Positions 16,046 through 25,315 of a stretch of 57,405 nt of DNA are shown one piece after another (within the stretch, counting starts at the first letter, position 1; every line of letters begins with the position of its first letter). The notes under the pieces were generated by a model. It worked only from the letters and a program-made list of their open reading frames with translations, was not told where the DNA came from and did not search any database. This stretch comes from Maritimibacter sp. 55A14. GTDB lineage: Bacteria; Pseudomonadota; Alphaproteobacteria; Rhodobacterales; Rhodobacteraceae. The stretch spans positions 1 through 57,405 of the forward strand of contig NZ_QEYE01000022.1 in NCBI RefSeq assembly GCF_003122205.1. The letters run 5' to 3'. A program made the translations under genes and the position numbers.

Positions 16046-17683
16046 ATGGGAACGAACCCCTACAACACCGGGCTGGATCGCAATCCTGCGAATTATCAGC
16101 CCCTCACGCCGCTGGTCTTTCTGGAACGCGCCGCCGACGTTTTCCCAGACCACATCGCAATCGTTCACGGCGATCTTCGGCGGAGTTATGCCGAGTTCTA
16201 TCGGCGGTCGCGGCAACTGGCCTCGGCGCTGGCCGCGAGCAACATCGGGCACGGCGACACAGTATCGGTCTTGCTGGCAAACACCCCGGCGATGTTGGAA
16301 TGCCATTACGGCGTGCCGATGTGCGGCGGTGTCCTTCATTCGATTAACACGCGTCTGGACGCAGCCATCATCGCGTTTCAACTCGACCACGCCATGTCCA
16401 AGATTGTGATCGTGGACCGGGAGTTCATGCCGCTCATGCAAGAGGCGCTTTCGCTTGCAACCGTGAACCCAGTTTTGATCCAATACGATGACGCTGAGTT
16501 TGCCTGGCCGGAACCCCTCCTTGAGGCAACGGATTACGAAACCTTCCTGTCTGGAGGTGATCCCGACTTCGGCTGGCTGATGCCCGAAGATGAGTGGGAC
16601 GCGATCTCGATTAACTATACGTCAGGCACGACCGGTGACCCAAAGGGCGTCGTGTCCCATCACCGGGGCGCCTACTTGTTGGCGCAGGGCAACGCATTGA
16701 CGACCTCGATGCAAAAACACGCGGTCTATCTGTGGACCTTGCCGATGTTTCATTGCAACGGCTGGTGCTTCCCCTGGACGATGTCCGCCATCATCGGCAC
16801 CCATGTTTGCCTCCGCAATGTGCGTGCCGAACCGATCTGGAACGCCCTTGCCGACGAAGGCGTGACCCACTTGTGCGGGGCCCCGATCGTGATGTCGCTG
16901 ATTATTTCGGCACCCGACGAGGTCAAACGTAGCCTTGATCGCACCGTACAATTCTTCACCGCCGCCGCGCCGCCGCCCGAAAAGCTGTTGGCGGACATGA
17001 AAACAGCGGGCTTCGACGTGACCCATCTCTACGGCCTGACGGAAACCTATGGCCCCGCAGTGGTTAATGACTGGCATCAGGGCTGGTCCGATCTCTCGCC
17101 AATCGAACAGGCTGCGCTCAAATCCCGCCAGGGCGTGCGCTATCTGCCACTGGAGCAACTCGACGTCCTGGACCCGGAAACGATGGTCCCGGTGCCGCGT
17201 GATGGCGAAACCATGGGCGAGGTCATGTTCCGCGGAAACGTCGTGATGAAGGGCTATTTCCGCAATCCCAAAGCGACAAACGAAGCATTCGCCGGTGGAT
17301 GGTTCCACTCCGGAGATCTGGGCGTCATGCACCCCGATGGCTACATCCAACTCAAGGACCGATCAAAGGACATCATCATTTCCGGCGGTGAAAACATATC
17401 CTCCATCGAAGTCGAAGAGGTGCTGTATCGCCATCCCGCCGTCGGGGTTGCAGCCGTCGTTGCAATGCCACATGAAAAATGGGGCGAAACGCCCTGTGCC
17501 TTTGTCGAAATCGCCACGGGTCAGCAGACGGATGCCGATACGCTGCGGGACTGGTGCCGCGATCAACTCGCGCCCTACAAGGTGCCCGGCAGGTTCGTCT
17601 TCATGCCTGTTCCAAGAACGCCGACCGGAAAGATCCAGAAATTCGTCCTGCGCGAAAAGGCAAGGAAATTTGCGCTCGGATAA
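16046..17683 (+). CDS. Acyl-CoA synthetase, AMP-forming (DmdB-like)
   Basis: A 545-residue adenylate-forming ligase. The P-loop YTSGTTGDPKGV starts at 191, the A5 motif is YGLTETYGP, the hinge region is DRSKDIIISGGENISS and the catalytic lysine lies in PTGKIQKF near the end. It activates a carboxylic acid to acyl-AMP and then to the CoA thioester. The start NPYNTGLDRNPANYQPLTP is typical of short- and medium-chain synthetases close to DmdB. ATG 16034 overlapping the crotonase stop is an alternative. In the DMSP pathway DmdB activates methylmercaptopropionate after DmdA, so the gene order suggests an analogous route. Confidence 0.85.
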   Translation: MGTNPYNTGLDRNPANYQPLTPLVFLERAADVFPDHIAIVHGDLRRSYAEFYRRSRQLASALAASNIGHGDTVSVLLANTPAMLECHYGVPMCGGVLHSINTRLDAAIIAFQLDHAMSKIVIVDREFMPLMQEALSLATVNPVLIQYDDAEFAWPEPLLEATDYETFLSGGDPDFGWLMPEDEWDAISINYTSGTTGDPKGVVSHHRGAYLLAQGNALTTSMQKHAVYLWTLPMFHCNGWCFPWTMSAIIGTHVCLRNVRAEPIWNALADEGVTHLCGAPIVMSLIISAPDEVKRSLDRTVQFFTAAAPPPEKLLADMKTAGFDVTHLYGLTETYGPAVVNDWHQGWSDLSPIEQAALKSRQGVRYLPLEQLDVLDPETMVPVPRDGETMGEVMFRGNVVMKGYFRNPKATNEAFAGGWFHSGDLGVMHPDGYIQLKDRSKDIIISGGENISSIEVEEVLYRHPAVGVAAVVAMPHEKWGETPCAFVEIATGQQTDADTLRDWCRDQLAPYKVPGRFVFMPVPRTPTGKIQKFVLREKARKFALG

Positions 17684-17800
17684 AGCCAGCAACCCCCAAT
17701 CCTCCGCGCTATACGGGAGTCGCCATTAACCCGAAGATGACATTGTCCTCACTATCGGAACTACCGTGCGTTCAGATCAGGCACTCGCGGCGAATGATCT

Positions 17801-17826
17801 GTTCGGAGAAGCTGCGCTTCGGCGAA
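17801..17826. terminator. Hairpin between convergent genes
   Basis: GTTCG-GA-GAAGC and GCTTC-GG-CGAAC pair around TGC with a two-base internal mismatch. It lies between the converging acyl-CoA synthetase and response-regulator genes, where a two-way terminator is expected. No T-run is seen on either side. Confidence 0.3.
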
Positions 17827-17874
17827 CATCTGGATCAGAGCGCATCAGGTTTTGACGGAAGCCTGTGACGGAAC

Positions 17875-18267
17875 TCAAGTCGGGCCATCCGATTGATCGG
17901 TCCTGACCGCCGCGTTCAGGCGCGTGTTCAGCTCGATGAAATCGAACGGCTTGATGAGATAATCCGTGGCCCCGGCCGCGTAGGCGCGTTCCATATAGGC
18001 TGTCTGTGACATCGCGGTGGCCATGATGACCGGCGTATGCTCGCAGCCCGGTATGGCCCGGATCGTCTTGCAGACCTCGATCCCGTCGGTCTCAGGCATC
18101 TGGATATCCAGCAGGAAGCAGTCGTAAACGGGTCCCCTCTCGCGGATGATCTCTATTGCCATCTCGCCAGAGGATGCGGTCTCGACCTCGAACTCGCCGA
18201 GCGCGGCCATCGCCTCCTTGAGCAACTCAAGGATCATCAGATCATCATCGACGGCGAGTATCTTCAT
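17875..18267 (-). CDS. Single-domain response regulator (CheY-like)
   Basis: A 130-residue receiver domain without an output domain. Acidic pocket residues D8 and D9, phosphoacceptor D54 (FLLDIQMPETDG), the conserved threonine/serine region MATAMS and K106 (LIKPFDF) are all in place. It would be phosphorylated by a histidine kinase or Hpt protein and act by protein-protein contact. No kinase gene lies nearby, so its partner is encoded elsewhere; the Hpt protein at 41478 is one candidate but far away. It is flanked by gaps of about 190 and 240 bases, so it is a single-gene unit. Confidence 0.85.
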   Translation of the reverse strand: MKILAVDDDLMILELLKEAMAALGEFEVETASSGEMAIEIIRERGPVYDCFLLDIQMPETDGIEVCKTIRAIPGCEHTPVIMATAMSQTAYMERAYAAGATDYLIKPFDFIELNTRLNAAVRTDQSDGPT

Positions 18268-18504
18268 CCAACAGAACCCTGGTAATCACCGCCCGCGTAG
18301 GCGCCATCTTCCCTGCAAGTCCGCAGCATCTCCTGGGGTGCCCTCCCCACACAAAGGCATGAGCCGGACTCCGCCCGTGCGTCAACGATACACCCTCAAG
18401 TTGTTAACACAACCGTGATGAAGGAAATGCTCCCGACCGATGAACCTGGCGGCATCCCGGTTGACCAGCTCCGCTTGGCGTCCGCATTCATGAGGTCTCC
18501 CTGT

Positions 18505-19929
18505 TCAATGTGCGATCATGACGTGGCGCACCGCCGTGTAATCCTCCAGCGCGTACATCGACATATCCTTGCCGTAGCCCGACTGTTTCAGGCCGCCATG
18601 GGGCATTTCGGTGGTGAGCATGAAATGCGTGTTGATCCAGGTGCAGCCGTATTGGAGCCCGGCCGAGATCTCCATCGCCTTGCCGATATCCTGCGTCCAC
18701 ACCGACGAGGCCAGGCCATACTGGCTGTCATTGGCCCAGCCGACGACCGGGTCGTCGTCGGCGAAGCGTGTGATGGAGACGACCGGGCCGAATACTTCGC
18801 GCTGGACGATCTCGTCGCCCTGGCGGGCCCCTGCGACGACGGTCGGCTTGTAGTAAAAACCGTTGCCATCATGCGGCGTGCCGCCGGTAGTGATCTCGAT
18901 ATGTTTTTGTTCCGCGGCGCGCTGCACGAAGCTGTCCACGCGGTCCCGCTGCCGCGGCGAGATGAGGGGTGGGATTTCGTTCAACGTGTCGTCGGCATTG
19001 GCGAAGACGATACTCCCCGCCGCGTCGGTCAGCTCCGCCACTAGCCTGTCATAGATGCCTGCTCCCGCGTAGACGCGACAGGCCGCGGTACAGTCCTGTC
19101 CGGCATTGTAGAAGCTGAACGCCTTCAGCCCTGCCACGACGCGCCCCAGATCGGCGTCGTCCAGCACGATGACCGGGGCCTTTCCGCCCAGCTCCAGATG
19201 CGTGCGCTTGACGCTCTTGGAGGCCGCCATCAACACCTTCTTGCCAGTCGCCACGTCACCGGTGATCGAGATCATGTCGACCTGCGGATGGTTGATCAGC
19301 GCATTGCCCACTGTGCCGCCCTGACCGACAATCACGTTGATCACGCCCTTGGGCAGGATATCGGCCATGATCCTGGCGAAGGCGAGGGCGGTGAGGGGCG
19401 TCTGTTCCGAGGGCTTCATCACCACCGTGTTGCCGCCGGCCAGCGCCGGGGCCAGTTTCCACGCCATCATCATCATCGGATAGTTCCACGGCGCGATCGA
19501 GGCGACGACGCCGATCGGATCGCGCCGGATCATGCTCGTATGCCCTGCAAGGTAGTTCCCCGCCAACGGGCCATGCATGTTCCGGACCGCGCCGGCGAAG
19601 AAACGGAAACAGTCGGCGACGGCGGGAATTTCCTCGTTGCGAACCTCGTTGATCGGCTTGCCGCAATTGAGCGCCTCGAGCTTGGCAAGTTCCTCCAGCT
19701 TGCTCTCGACGGCATCCGCGATCGCGAGGAGCTTGGCCGACCGTTCGCCCGGCGTCGTGCGCGACCATGCGGGGAATGCCGCGCGGGCTGCCTTTACCGC
19801 ACGGTCGATCTGGCCAGGGTCGGCTTCGGGCATCTTCAGGATCACTTCGCCGGTGCGCGGATTGAACACGCTTTCCTCGATCTCCGTACCGGCCTCGAAC
19901 GTGCCACCGATGAGCATATTGGTTTCCAT
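18505..19929 (-). CDS. patD: Gamma-aminobutyraldehyde dehydrogenase PatD
   Basis: A 474-residue NAD-dependent aldehyde dehydrogenase. Catalytic C280 ([10 protein letters not shown]) and general base E246 (HLELGGKAP) sit at the same numbers as in E. coli PatD, and long segments agree with it ([32 protein letters not shown] and YGKDMS near the C-terminus). It oxidises 4-aminobutanal, made from putrescine, to GABA. The start at 19929 follows GGGAGACCC. The frame is open farther upstream but covers the permease gene. It is the last gene of the transporter operon, as ydcW/patD is in E. coli. Other aminoaldehydes are possible substrates. Confidence 0.88.
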   Translation of the reverse strand: METNMLIGGTFEAGTEIEESVFNPRTGEVILKMPEADPGQIDRAVKAARAAFPAWSRTTPGERSAKLLAIADAVESKLEELAKLEALNCGKPINEVRNEEIPAVADCFRFFAGAVRNMHGPLAGNYLAGHTSMIRRDPIGVVASIAPWNYPMMMMAWKLAPALAGGNTVVMKPSEQTPLTALAFARIMADILPKGVINVIVGQGGTVGNALINHPQVDMISITGDVATGKKVLMAASKSVKRTHLELGGKAPVIVLDDADLGRVVAGLKAFSFYNAGQDCTAACRVYAGAGIYDRLVAELTDAAGSIVFANADDTLNEIPPLISPRQRDRVDSFVQRAAEQKHIEITTGGTPHDGNGFYYKPTVVAGARQGDEIVQREVFGPVVSITRFADDDPVVGWANDSQYGLASSVWTQDIGKAMEISAGLQYGCTWINTHFMLTTEMPHGGLKQSGYGKDMSMYALEDYTAVRHVMIAH

Positions 19930-19946
19930 GATGGGTCTCCCTGTTG

Positions 19947-20753
19947 TTACTTGCCCTGACCGGCGACCGTTTCCGTGCCGCGGGTGAGGTAAAACGCGCC
20001 GAGGATCGGCAGGAACGTCACCAACACCACGACCATCGCGACAACGTTGGTGACGGGACGTTGGCGGGGGCGCACCAGCTCTTCCAGCATCCAGATCGGT
20101 AGGGTCTGCTGCTGGCCGGCGGTGAACGTGGTCACGATCACCTCGTCGAAGCTCAGCGCGAAGGCGAGCATACCGCCGGCCAGAAGGGCGGTCGCGATAT
20201 TCGGCAGGATCACATGGCGGAAGGTTTGGAACGCGTTCGCCCCGAGATCCATGGACGCCTCGACGAGGCTGCCGCTGGTGCGTCGGAACCGGGCCACGGC
20301 GTTGTTGTAGACTACCACGACGCAAAACGTCGCGTGGCCCAGAACAATGGTCCAGAAACTGAAAGGGATATCGGCGAGGTTGAAGGCAGAGCGCAGCGAG
20401 ATGCCGGTGATGATCCCCGGCAACGCGATGGGCAGGATCACCAGGAGCGAGATCGCCTCTCGCCCGAAGAAGCGCGTGCGCGACACCGCTGCGGCACAGA
20501 GCGTGCCCAGCAACAGCGCGATCGCCGTTGAAATCGCAGCAACCCGCAGCGAGAGCGAAAGGGCCTCCCATACATCGGCGCGCTCCCATGTCACACCGAA
20601 CCATTTCAGCGTATAGCCCGGCGGCGGCCACTGATAGCTCTTGTCCTCGGTTGTGAAGGCATAGACGAAGATCAGCAGGATCGGCAGGTGCATGAACAAG
20701 AGCCCCGCCGCAGCGGCGATCTTCAGTCCGAGTGGCGCGCGATCAGAGCGCAT
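19947..20753 (-). CDS. ydcV: Polyamine ABC transporter permease YdcV
   Basis: A 268-residue inner-membrane permease of the PotC type with six hydrophobic helices. The EAA loop that contacts the ATPase is at about 170-190 ([20 protein letters not shown]). It overlaps the other permease gene by 11 bases and ends 17 bases before patD. The gene order binding protein, ATPase, permease, permease, dehydrogenase equals E. coli ydcSTUV-patD, which supports uptake of putrescine or a related amine. Confidence 0.82.
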   Translation of the reverse strand: MRSDRAPLGLKIAAAAGLLFMHLPILLIFVYAFTTEDKSYQWPPPGYTLKWFGVTWERADVWEALSLSLRVAAISTAIALLLGTLCAAAVSRTRFFGREAISLLVILPIALPGIITGISLRSAFNLADIPFSFWTIVLGHATFCVVVVYNNAVARFRRTSGSLVEASMDLGANAFQTFRHVILPNIATALLAGGMLAFALSFDEVIVTTFTAGQQQTLPIWMLEELVRPRQRPVTNVVAMVVVLVTFLPILGAFYLTRGTETVAGQGK

Positions 20754-21687
20754 CGAAAGCCCCCATGCGCTTGGCGATGTAGAGATAGACCCCCATGATC
20801 AGGATCGGCACGACCGCGAAAGCCGCGGCCAGCGGAATGTTTCCGGCCGTACCCTGGAACTGATAGACGGCCTGTCCGATCATCCGCGCAGACGTGCCCA
20901 CGATCTGCGGGATGATGTAGTCGCCGAGGGTCAGCGAAAAGGTAAAGATCGAGCCCGCGACGATCCCCGGCAGCGCCAGTGGCAATAACACGTGCCGAAA
21001 GGTCTGCCCCGGACGCGCACCAAGATCGCCCGACGCCTCGAGCATCGAGGGCGGCACGCGCTCTAGCGCGGCCTGCGTCGGCAGGATCATGAACGGCAGC
21101 CATACGTAAAGAAAAACGAGGAAGGTGCCGGTCCAGCTCACCGATAGCGAATTGCCGCCGACCACCGGTAGGGAAAGGTAGGCGTCGAGCAGCCAGGTAA
21201 GGTGCAGCGTCTCGAACAGCCAGCTCAGGATGCCCTCTTTCGCGAGGATCAGTTTCCAGGAATAGACCTTGACCAGGTAGCTCGACCAAAGGGGCAGCAT
21301 GACGCCGAGGTAGAACAGCGCCTTCCACTTCCCGCGTGCGTAACGCGCCGCGTAGTAAGCTACCGGGAACCCGATGAGTGCCGCAGCGAGGGTGACGCTC
21401 CCCGCCATCAGAACCGTGCGCAAGATGATATCGAGATTGGCGGCACGGAAGAGCTCGCCGTAGGTGCGGAGCGTGAACTCGTATTTGATGAGCCCCGAGA
21501 ACGGGTCGATGGCGAAAAAGCTCTGCGCCAGCAACGCGAAGAGCGCGCCGAGGTAAATTATTCCCAGCCACAGCGCCGGCGGCAGAATGAGCAACAGGAC
21601 AAGCAAGCCCTGACGGCTCCACAGAAGGTCCGAAAGCCTGTCGCTCAGCCCTCGCGGGGCTGGTGGGCGCGCAGCCGTTTCAGCCAT
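20743..21687 (-). CDS. ydcU: Polyamine ABC transporter permease YdcU
   Basis: A 314-residue PotB-type permease. After a cytoplasmic lead, a strong helix at about 29-53 begins, and six helices in all are seen. The EAA loop reads [28 protein letters not shown] large periplasmic loop between helices one and two ([17 protein letters not shown]) is typical of the PotB half of the heterodimer. It overlaps the ATPase gene by eight bases and the YdcV gene by 11, so the channel subunits are made together. Confidence 0.82.
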   Translation of the reverse strand: MAETAARPPAPRGLSDRLSDLLWSRQGLLVLLLILPPALWLGIIYLGALFALLAQSFFAIDPFSGLIKYEFTLRTYGELFRAANLDIILRTVLMAGSVTLAAALIGFPVAYYAARYARGKWKALFYLGVMLPLWSSYLVKVYSWKLILAKEGILSWLFETLHLTWLLDAYLSLPVVGGNSLSVSWTGTFLVFLYVWLPFMILPTQAALERVPPSMLEASGDLGARPGQTFRHVLLPLALPGIVAGSIFTFSLTLGDYIIPQIVGTSARMIGQAVYQFQGTAGNIPLAAAFAVVPILIMGVYLYIAKRMGAFDAL

Positions 21688-22669
21688 CCCGCGGCTCCAT
21701 CGGATGCAGAGCGTCCTCGTCCCAGCCGATTTGCACCGTGGCGCCCTTCTCCGGCGCGTCTTCCCCCTTGGGGAGGAGCAGCGACAGCCTCTGCCCGTCC
21801 ATGTCGAGCGTCAGACGTGTCACGGCGCCCATGAACGCCTGTTCGACGACCCGTGCGAGGTGCCCGCAGGGTTGCAAGCGCACCGCCTCGGGCCGCAGGC
21901 TGGCATGAACCCGACGTCCGGTGAGGCGCTCGACCATCTCCGGCGGCAGCACATTCGAGGAACCGACAAAATCGGCCACAAATGGTGTTTGCGGGCGGTC
22001 GTAGATGTCCTGTGGACGACCGATCTGCTGGATCCGCCCCTCGTTGAACACGGCGACGCGGTCGGCCATCGACAGCGCCTCGCCCTGATCGTGAGTGACG
22101 AACACGAAAGTGATCCCAAGCTGCCGCTGCAGGCTCTTGAGTTCCACCTGCATCTGTTCGCGAAGCTTCAGATCGAGCGCGCCAAGCGGTTCATCGAGCA
22201 ATAGAACCTTGGGCTTGTTCACAAGCGCGCGGGCGAGCGCGACGCGCTGCCTCTGGCCGCCCGAGAGGGCCGAGGGCCTGCGGTCGGCATAGCCCGGCAG
22301 TGCCACCATTGCGAGCGCCTCCTCCGCGGACCGGTGGCGCTCCGCCTTTCCCGCGCCGGCGATCATCAACCCGTAGGCCACATTGTCACGCACGTTGAGA
22401 TGCGGGAACAGCGCGTAGTCCTGGAAAACCGTGTTCACCGGACGGCGATAGGGCGGCACTGCGCTGGAGGGCCGGCCGAATATCTCGATCTCGCCGAAGG
22501 TAGGGCGCTCGAACCCCGCGATAAGGCGCAGGCAGGTGGTCTTGCCGGATCCGGACGGCCCGAGCATGGCGAAGAATTCGCCCTCGGCAACCTCCAGATC
22601 GACGGCATCCACGGCCTGTACCGTCCCGTAATGGCGCGAGACCTGGCGAAAGGCGATAGCTGAAGTCAT
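21680..22669 (-). CDS. ydcT: Polyamine ABC transporter ATPase YdcT
   Basis: A 329-residue ATPase. Walker A GPSGSGKTT is at 38-46, the signature is LSGGQRQRVALARAL, Walker B is VLLLDEPLGALD and the switch histidine lies in FVTHDQGEALSM. A C-terminal TOBE-like regulatory domain (about 240-325) is present, as in PotA-type ATPases. I chose ATG 22669, behind GGAAAGTTTC, rather than an in-frame ATG at 22702 in the leader. It starts 61 bases after ydcS. Confidence 0.85.
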   Translation of the reverse strand: MTSAIAFRQVSRHYGTVQAVDAVDLEVAEGEFFAMLGPSGSGKTTCLRLIAGFERPTFGEIEIFGRPSSAVPPYRRPVNTVFQDYALFPHLNVRDNVAYGLMIAGAGKAERHRSAEEALAMVALPGYADRRPSALSGGQRQRVALARALVNKPKVLLLDEPLGALDLKLREQMQVELKSLQRQLGITFVFVTHDQGEALSMADRVAVFNEGRIQQIGRPQDIYDRPQTPFVADFVGSSNVLPPEMVERLTGRRVHASLRPEAVRLQPCGHLARVVEQAFMGAVTRLTLDMDGQRLSLLLPKGEDAPEKGATVQIGWDEDALHPMEPRDG

Positions 22670-22730
22670 GAAACTTTCCGAAGTCGGCCCGCCGATCTGC
22701 ACGGGCAGCGGCGGGCCCGTTGTCGTTCGA

Positions 22731-23894
22731 TCAGCGGCCGCCGATCACACCAATATAGTCGGAGACCCAGCGATAGTAGGGCACGCATTCACCTTGGCTT
22801 TCGCAGCTTGACACCGGCGTCTGCCAGAAACTGATCCTGTCGAAATCGTCGAAGCCGTTCTTAGTGCAGCCCTCGGCCGTCTGCATGCCGCGCCCATCCG
22901 TACAGGCGGCAGGAACCGCCGGGTTGGCGCCGAACCAGACGCTCAGGTCCGACATCAGGTTCGAACTGAGCGTGTGCTCCATCCACATGTAGGAGCAGTT
23001 GGGGTTGGCCGCGTCCGCGTGCATCATCGTGGTATCGGCCCATCCGGTCGCGCCCTCTTCGGGAATAACGCTCGCGATCGGCGCACCGTCGGCCTGGAGC
23101 AGGTTGACCTGGAACGGCCACGACCCCGAGGCCGCCATCCCCTCGTTCTTGAAGTCGTCGATCTGGATGAACGCGTCGTGCCAATACCGGCTCACCAGCT
23201 TGCGCTGCTGGCGCAGCAGGTCCAGCGCGGCATCGTATTGCTCCTGGTTCAGCTCATAGGGCGACTCGATGCCCAGTTCAGGCTGGTGCGTCATCAGGTA
23301 GAGCGCTGCATCGGCGATGTGGATCGGACCGTCATAGGCCTGCACGCGGCCCTCGTTCGGCTCGCCGTCGGGCAGGTTCATCGGCTCGAACACCACGTTC
23401 CATGAGGTGGGAGCGTCGTCGCCAAAGACCTCGGTATTATACATGAGCACGTTTGGGCCCCACATGTAAGGCACGCCGTAATGGGCGCCATCGACATAAT
23501 GCCAAGGCGCCTCTTTCAGGCGGTCGTCGATCGTATCCCAACTCGGGATCAGCGAGATATTGATCGGCTGGACCCGCTTGCCCGCGATCATCCGCAGCGA
23601 CGCATCGCCCGAGGCGGTGACGAGGTCGAACCCGCCCTCGTTCATCAGCGCCACCATCTCGTCCGAGGTATTGGCCGACTTCACGTTGACCTTGCAGCCG
23701 GTCTTTTCCTCAAACCTGGTGACCCAGTCGAACTCGGCCGCGGTCTCGCCACGCTCGATATAGCCCGGCCAGGCCACGATATTGAGTTCGCCCTCTCCCT
23801 CGCCGATGGATGTCATCATCTCGGCCGAGGCTGGCAGGACCGACACGCTGGCCGCAAGGCTGAGGGCAGTGCAAGAATTCAGAAAGGATTTCAT
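22731..23894 (-). CDS. ydcS: Periplasmic polyamine-binding protein YdcS
   Basis: A 387-residue binding protein. A Sec signal spans 1-24 (MKSFLNSC...LPASA-EMM). The mature part begins EGELNIVAWPGYIERG and includes NTSDEMVALMNEGGFDLVT and YGVPYMWGPNVLMYN, the pattern of PotD/YdcS-type spermidine/putrescine-binding proteins. Four late cysteines (C-TDGRGMQTAEGC, SSCESQGEC) may form disulfides. GGGAGACC precedes the start. First gene of the operon, directly downstream of the LysR gene and of an inverted repeat at 23971-23996. Confidence 0.8.
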   Translation of the reverse strand: MKSFLNSCTALSLAASVSVLPASAEMMTSIGEGEGELNIVAWPGYIERGETAAEFDWVTRFEEKTGCKVNVKSANTSDEMVALMNEGGFDLVTASGDASLRMIAGKRVQPINISLIPSWDTIDDRLKEAPWHYVDGAHYGVPYMWGPNVLMYNTEVFGDDAPTSWNVVFEPMNLPDGEPNEGRVQAYDGPIHIADAALYLMTHQPELGIESPYELNQEQYDAALDLLRQQRKLVSRYWHDAFIQIDDFKNEGMAASGSWPFQVNLLQADGAPIASVIPEEGATGWADTTMMHADAANPNCSYMWMEHTLSSNLMSDLSVWFGANPAVPAACTDGRGMQTAEGCTKNGFDDFDRISFWQTPVSSCESQGECVPYYRWVSDYIGVIGGR

Positions 23895-23970
23895 CAGAGG
23901 TCTCCCCATTGGATTTCATTGCGTGTCTTGCGGAAACCATGAGGAGGAACTGACATTATCGCAAATACAA

Positions 23971-23996
23971 TTATCAGAACGCAAGCTATCTGATAA
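23971..23996. promoter_or_regulatory. Perfect inverted repeat, probable LysR-type regulator site before ydcS
   Basis: TTATCAGA at 23971-23978 and TCTGATAA at 23989-23996 are exact reverse complements around a ten-base spacer. It lies 76 bases upstream of the ydcS start and 13 bases after the LysR gene's stop, in an AT-rich gap. The size and spacing fit a LysR-family recognition site that controls the polyamine operon. Confidence 0.6.
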
Positions 23997-24009
23997 ACAG
24001 ATACCGAGT

Positions 24010-24918
24010 TTATCGTGCGTTTACCTCGTGCTGAGCCTGCGCGACGGCGACAAACTCGCGTGCTGCCGCGGAAATCGGCGATCCGCGCCGCCAGACGAGG
24101 CCCACCTGAACGACTGGAAGGGCGCCGGACACATCGCGGCTGTGAATCCGGTCGCCTTCCAGTGACCAGGGGCGGTAAACGAGATCAGGCAGCAGCGCCA
24201 CGCCGGCCCCTGTCGCGACAAGCGATCGCACCGCTTCGACCGACCGGGTGCGGAAGGCGATGCGCGGCCGCTCGCCGAAGGCCGAGAGCAGTTTGACCGC
24301 CTCCTGTTCCATCTCGTCGACATCCAGAACGATGAGCTGTTCGCCGGCCACATCGGACAGCGTGATGCTCTGCTGACGGTTCAGATGGTGGTCGACGGGC
24401 AACCACAGGCGAAACGGCGACACCTCGAGGATCTCGGATTGGAGTGCTTGCGCGTCGCGCAGATTGGTCGTGACCATCACGGCCACGTCGAGTTCGCCAC
24501 CGATGATCAGGTGCTCCAGATACTCCCCGGTATCCTCGATCGCGGTCACGTCGACGTCAGGATTGAGCCTGCGGTATCGTGACAGAACGTCAGACAACAC
24601 GTAACCGGCCGTCAGCGAGGTCACCCCGAGATTGAGCCGCCCAGTGACCCGTTGCGATCCGGCGGATACGACGCGGGTCGCGTTCGACACTTCCGCGAGG
24701 ATCGAGATCGCGTGGCGCAGGAATTGCTGGCCTTCGGGCGTTGTCGTCATGCCCCGCGGGTGGCGAATGAAAAGCATCACGCCGAGACAGGCTTCCAGTT
24801 CCTTGATCGCTTCGGTCACGGCGCTTTGCGAGATCGACACGGCATGGGCCGCCTTGCTGACCGACCCCTGGTGTGCGGCGGCGACGAAATAGCGAAGCTG
24901 TTTGAGAGTGAGGGACAT
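24010..24918 (-). CDS. LysR-family regulator, probably of the polyamine operon
   Basis: A 302-residue regulator. The N-terminal helix-turn-helix reads LRYFVAAAHQGSVSKAAHAV and SQSAVTEAIKELE, and the two-lobed effector domain starts near 90 (GRLNLGVTSL). The start at 24918 gives the usual MSLTLKQLRYF beginning; an ATG at 24960 would add 14 unlikely residues. Unlike most LysR genes it is not divergent from its target but sits upstream on the same strand, 115 bases before ydcS. The perfect palindrome in that gap supports regulation of ydcSTUV-patD, with a polyamine or GABA-type effector inferred. Confidence 0.82.
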   Translation of the reverse strand: MSLTLKQLRYFVAAAHQGSVSKAAHAVSISQSAVTEAIKELEACLGVMLFIRHPRGMTTTPEGQQFLRHAISILAEVSNATRVVSAGSQRVTGRLNLGVTSLTAGYVLSDVLSRYRRLNPDVDVTAIEDTGEYLEHLIIGGELDVAVMVTTNLRDAQALQSEILEVSPFRLWLPVDHHLNRQQSITLSDVAGEQLIVLDVDEMEQEAVKLLSAFGERPRIAFRTRSVEAVRSLVATGAGVALLPDLVYRPWSLEGDRIHSRDVSGALPVVQVGLVWRRGSPISAAAREFVAVAQAQHEVNAR

Positions 24919-25315
24919 GGCGAGGTGATCTGCTTCGTCCGGGGAAGAAAATGCCGCCAACCGGCAGACAGACCGGCACGGGAGATTGGCATGAGCGATT
25001 TTTCAACTGATCGAAAACCTTTTAGGCCACCGCGAGCCACAGGCCAACCTGTTTCGGGTTTCCCAGCGGTCGATAACAACTGCACCATGGCGCATTCGAC
25101 GCCGTTGGAGCATGAGCCATCCCTCTCATCCGGTCTGGGCAGTCCTCGGCTCCCTTGGCGCGCCACTGCCTGTGCCTGACGCTGCGCGGCCGCAAGTCCG
25201 GTCCGAGCCCGGAGCCGAAAAGTCTCGGTTGTAGCGCCAGCCACTGAATTGACATGGCTCAGTGCACCCGGAAGCATGTGCCACTATTCAGAATTTGGCG
25301 AACAGAGAGGGCGCA
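24919..25315. other. Intergenic region, no gene seen
   Basis: About 400 bases between divergent genes. It should contain the promoters of the LysR and CPBP-like genes. No open frame with family resemblance, tRNA or clear repeat was found, only a short ACTGA/TCAGT pair near 25240. Confidence 0.5.
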
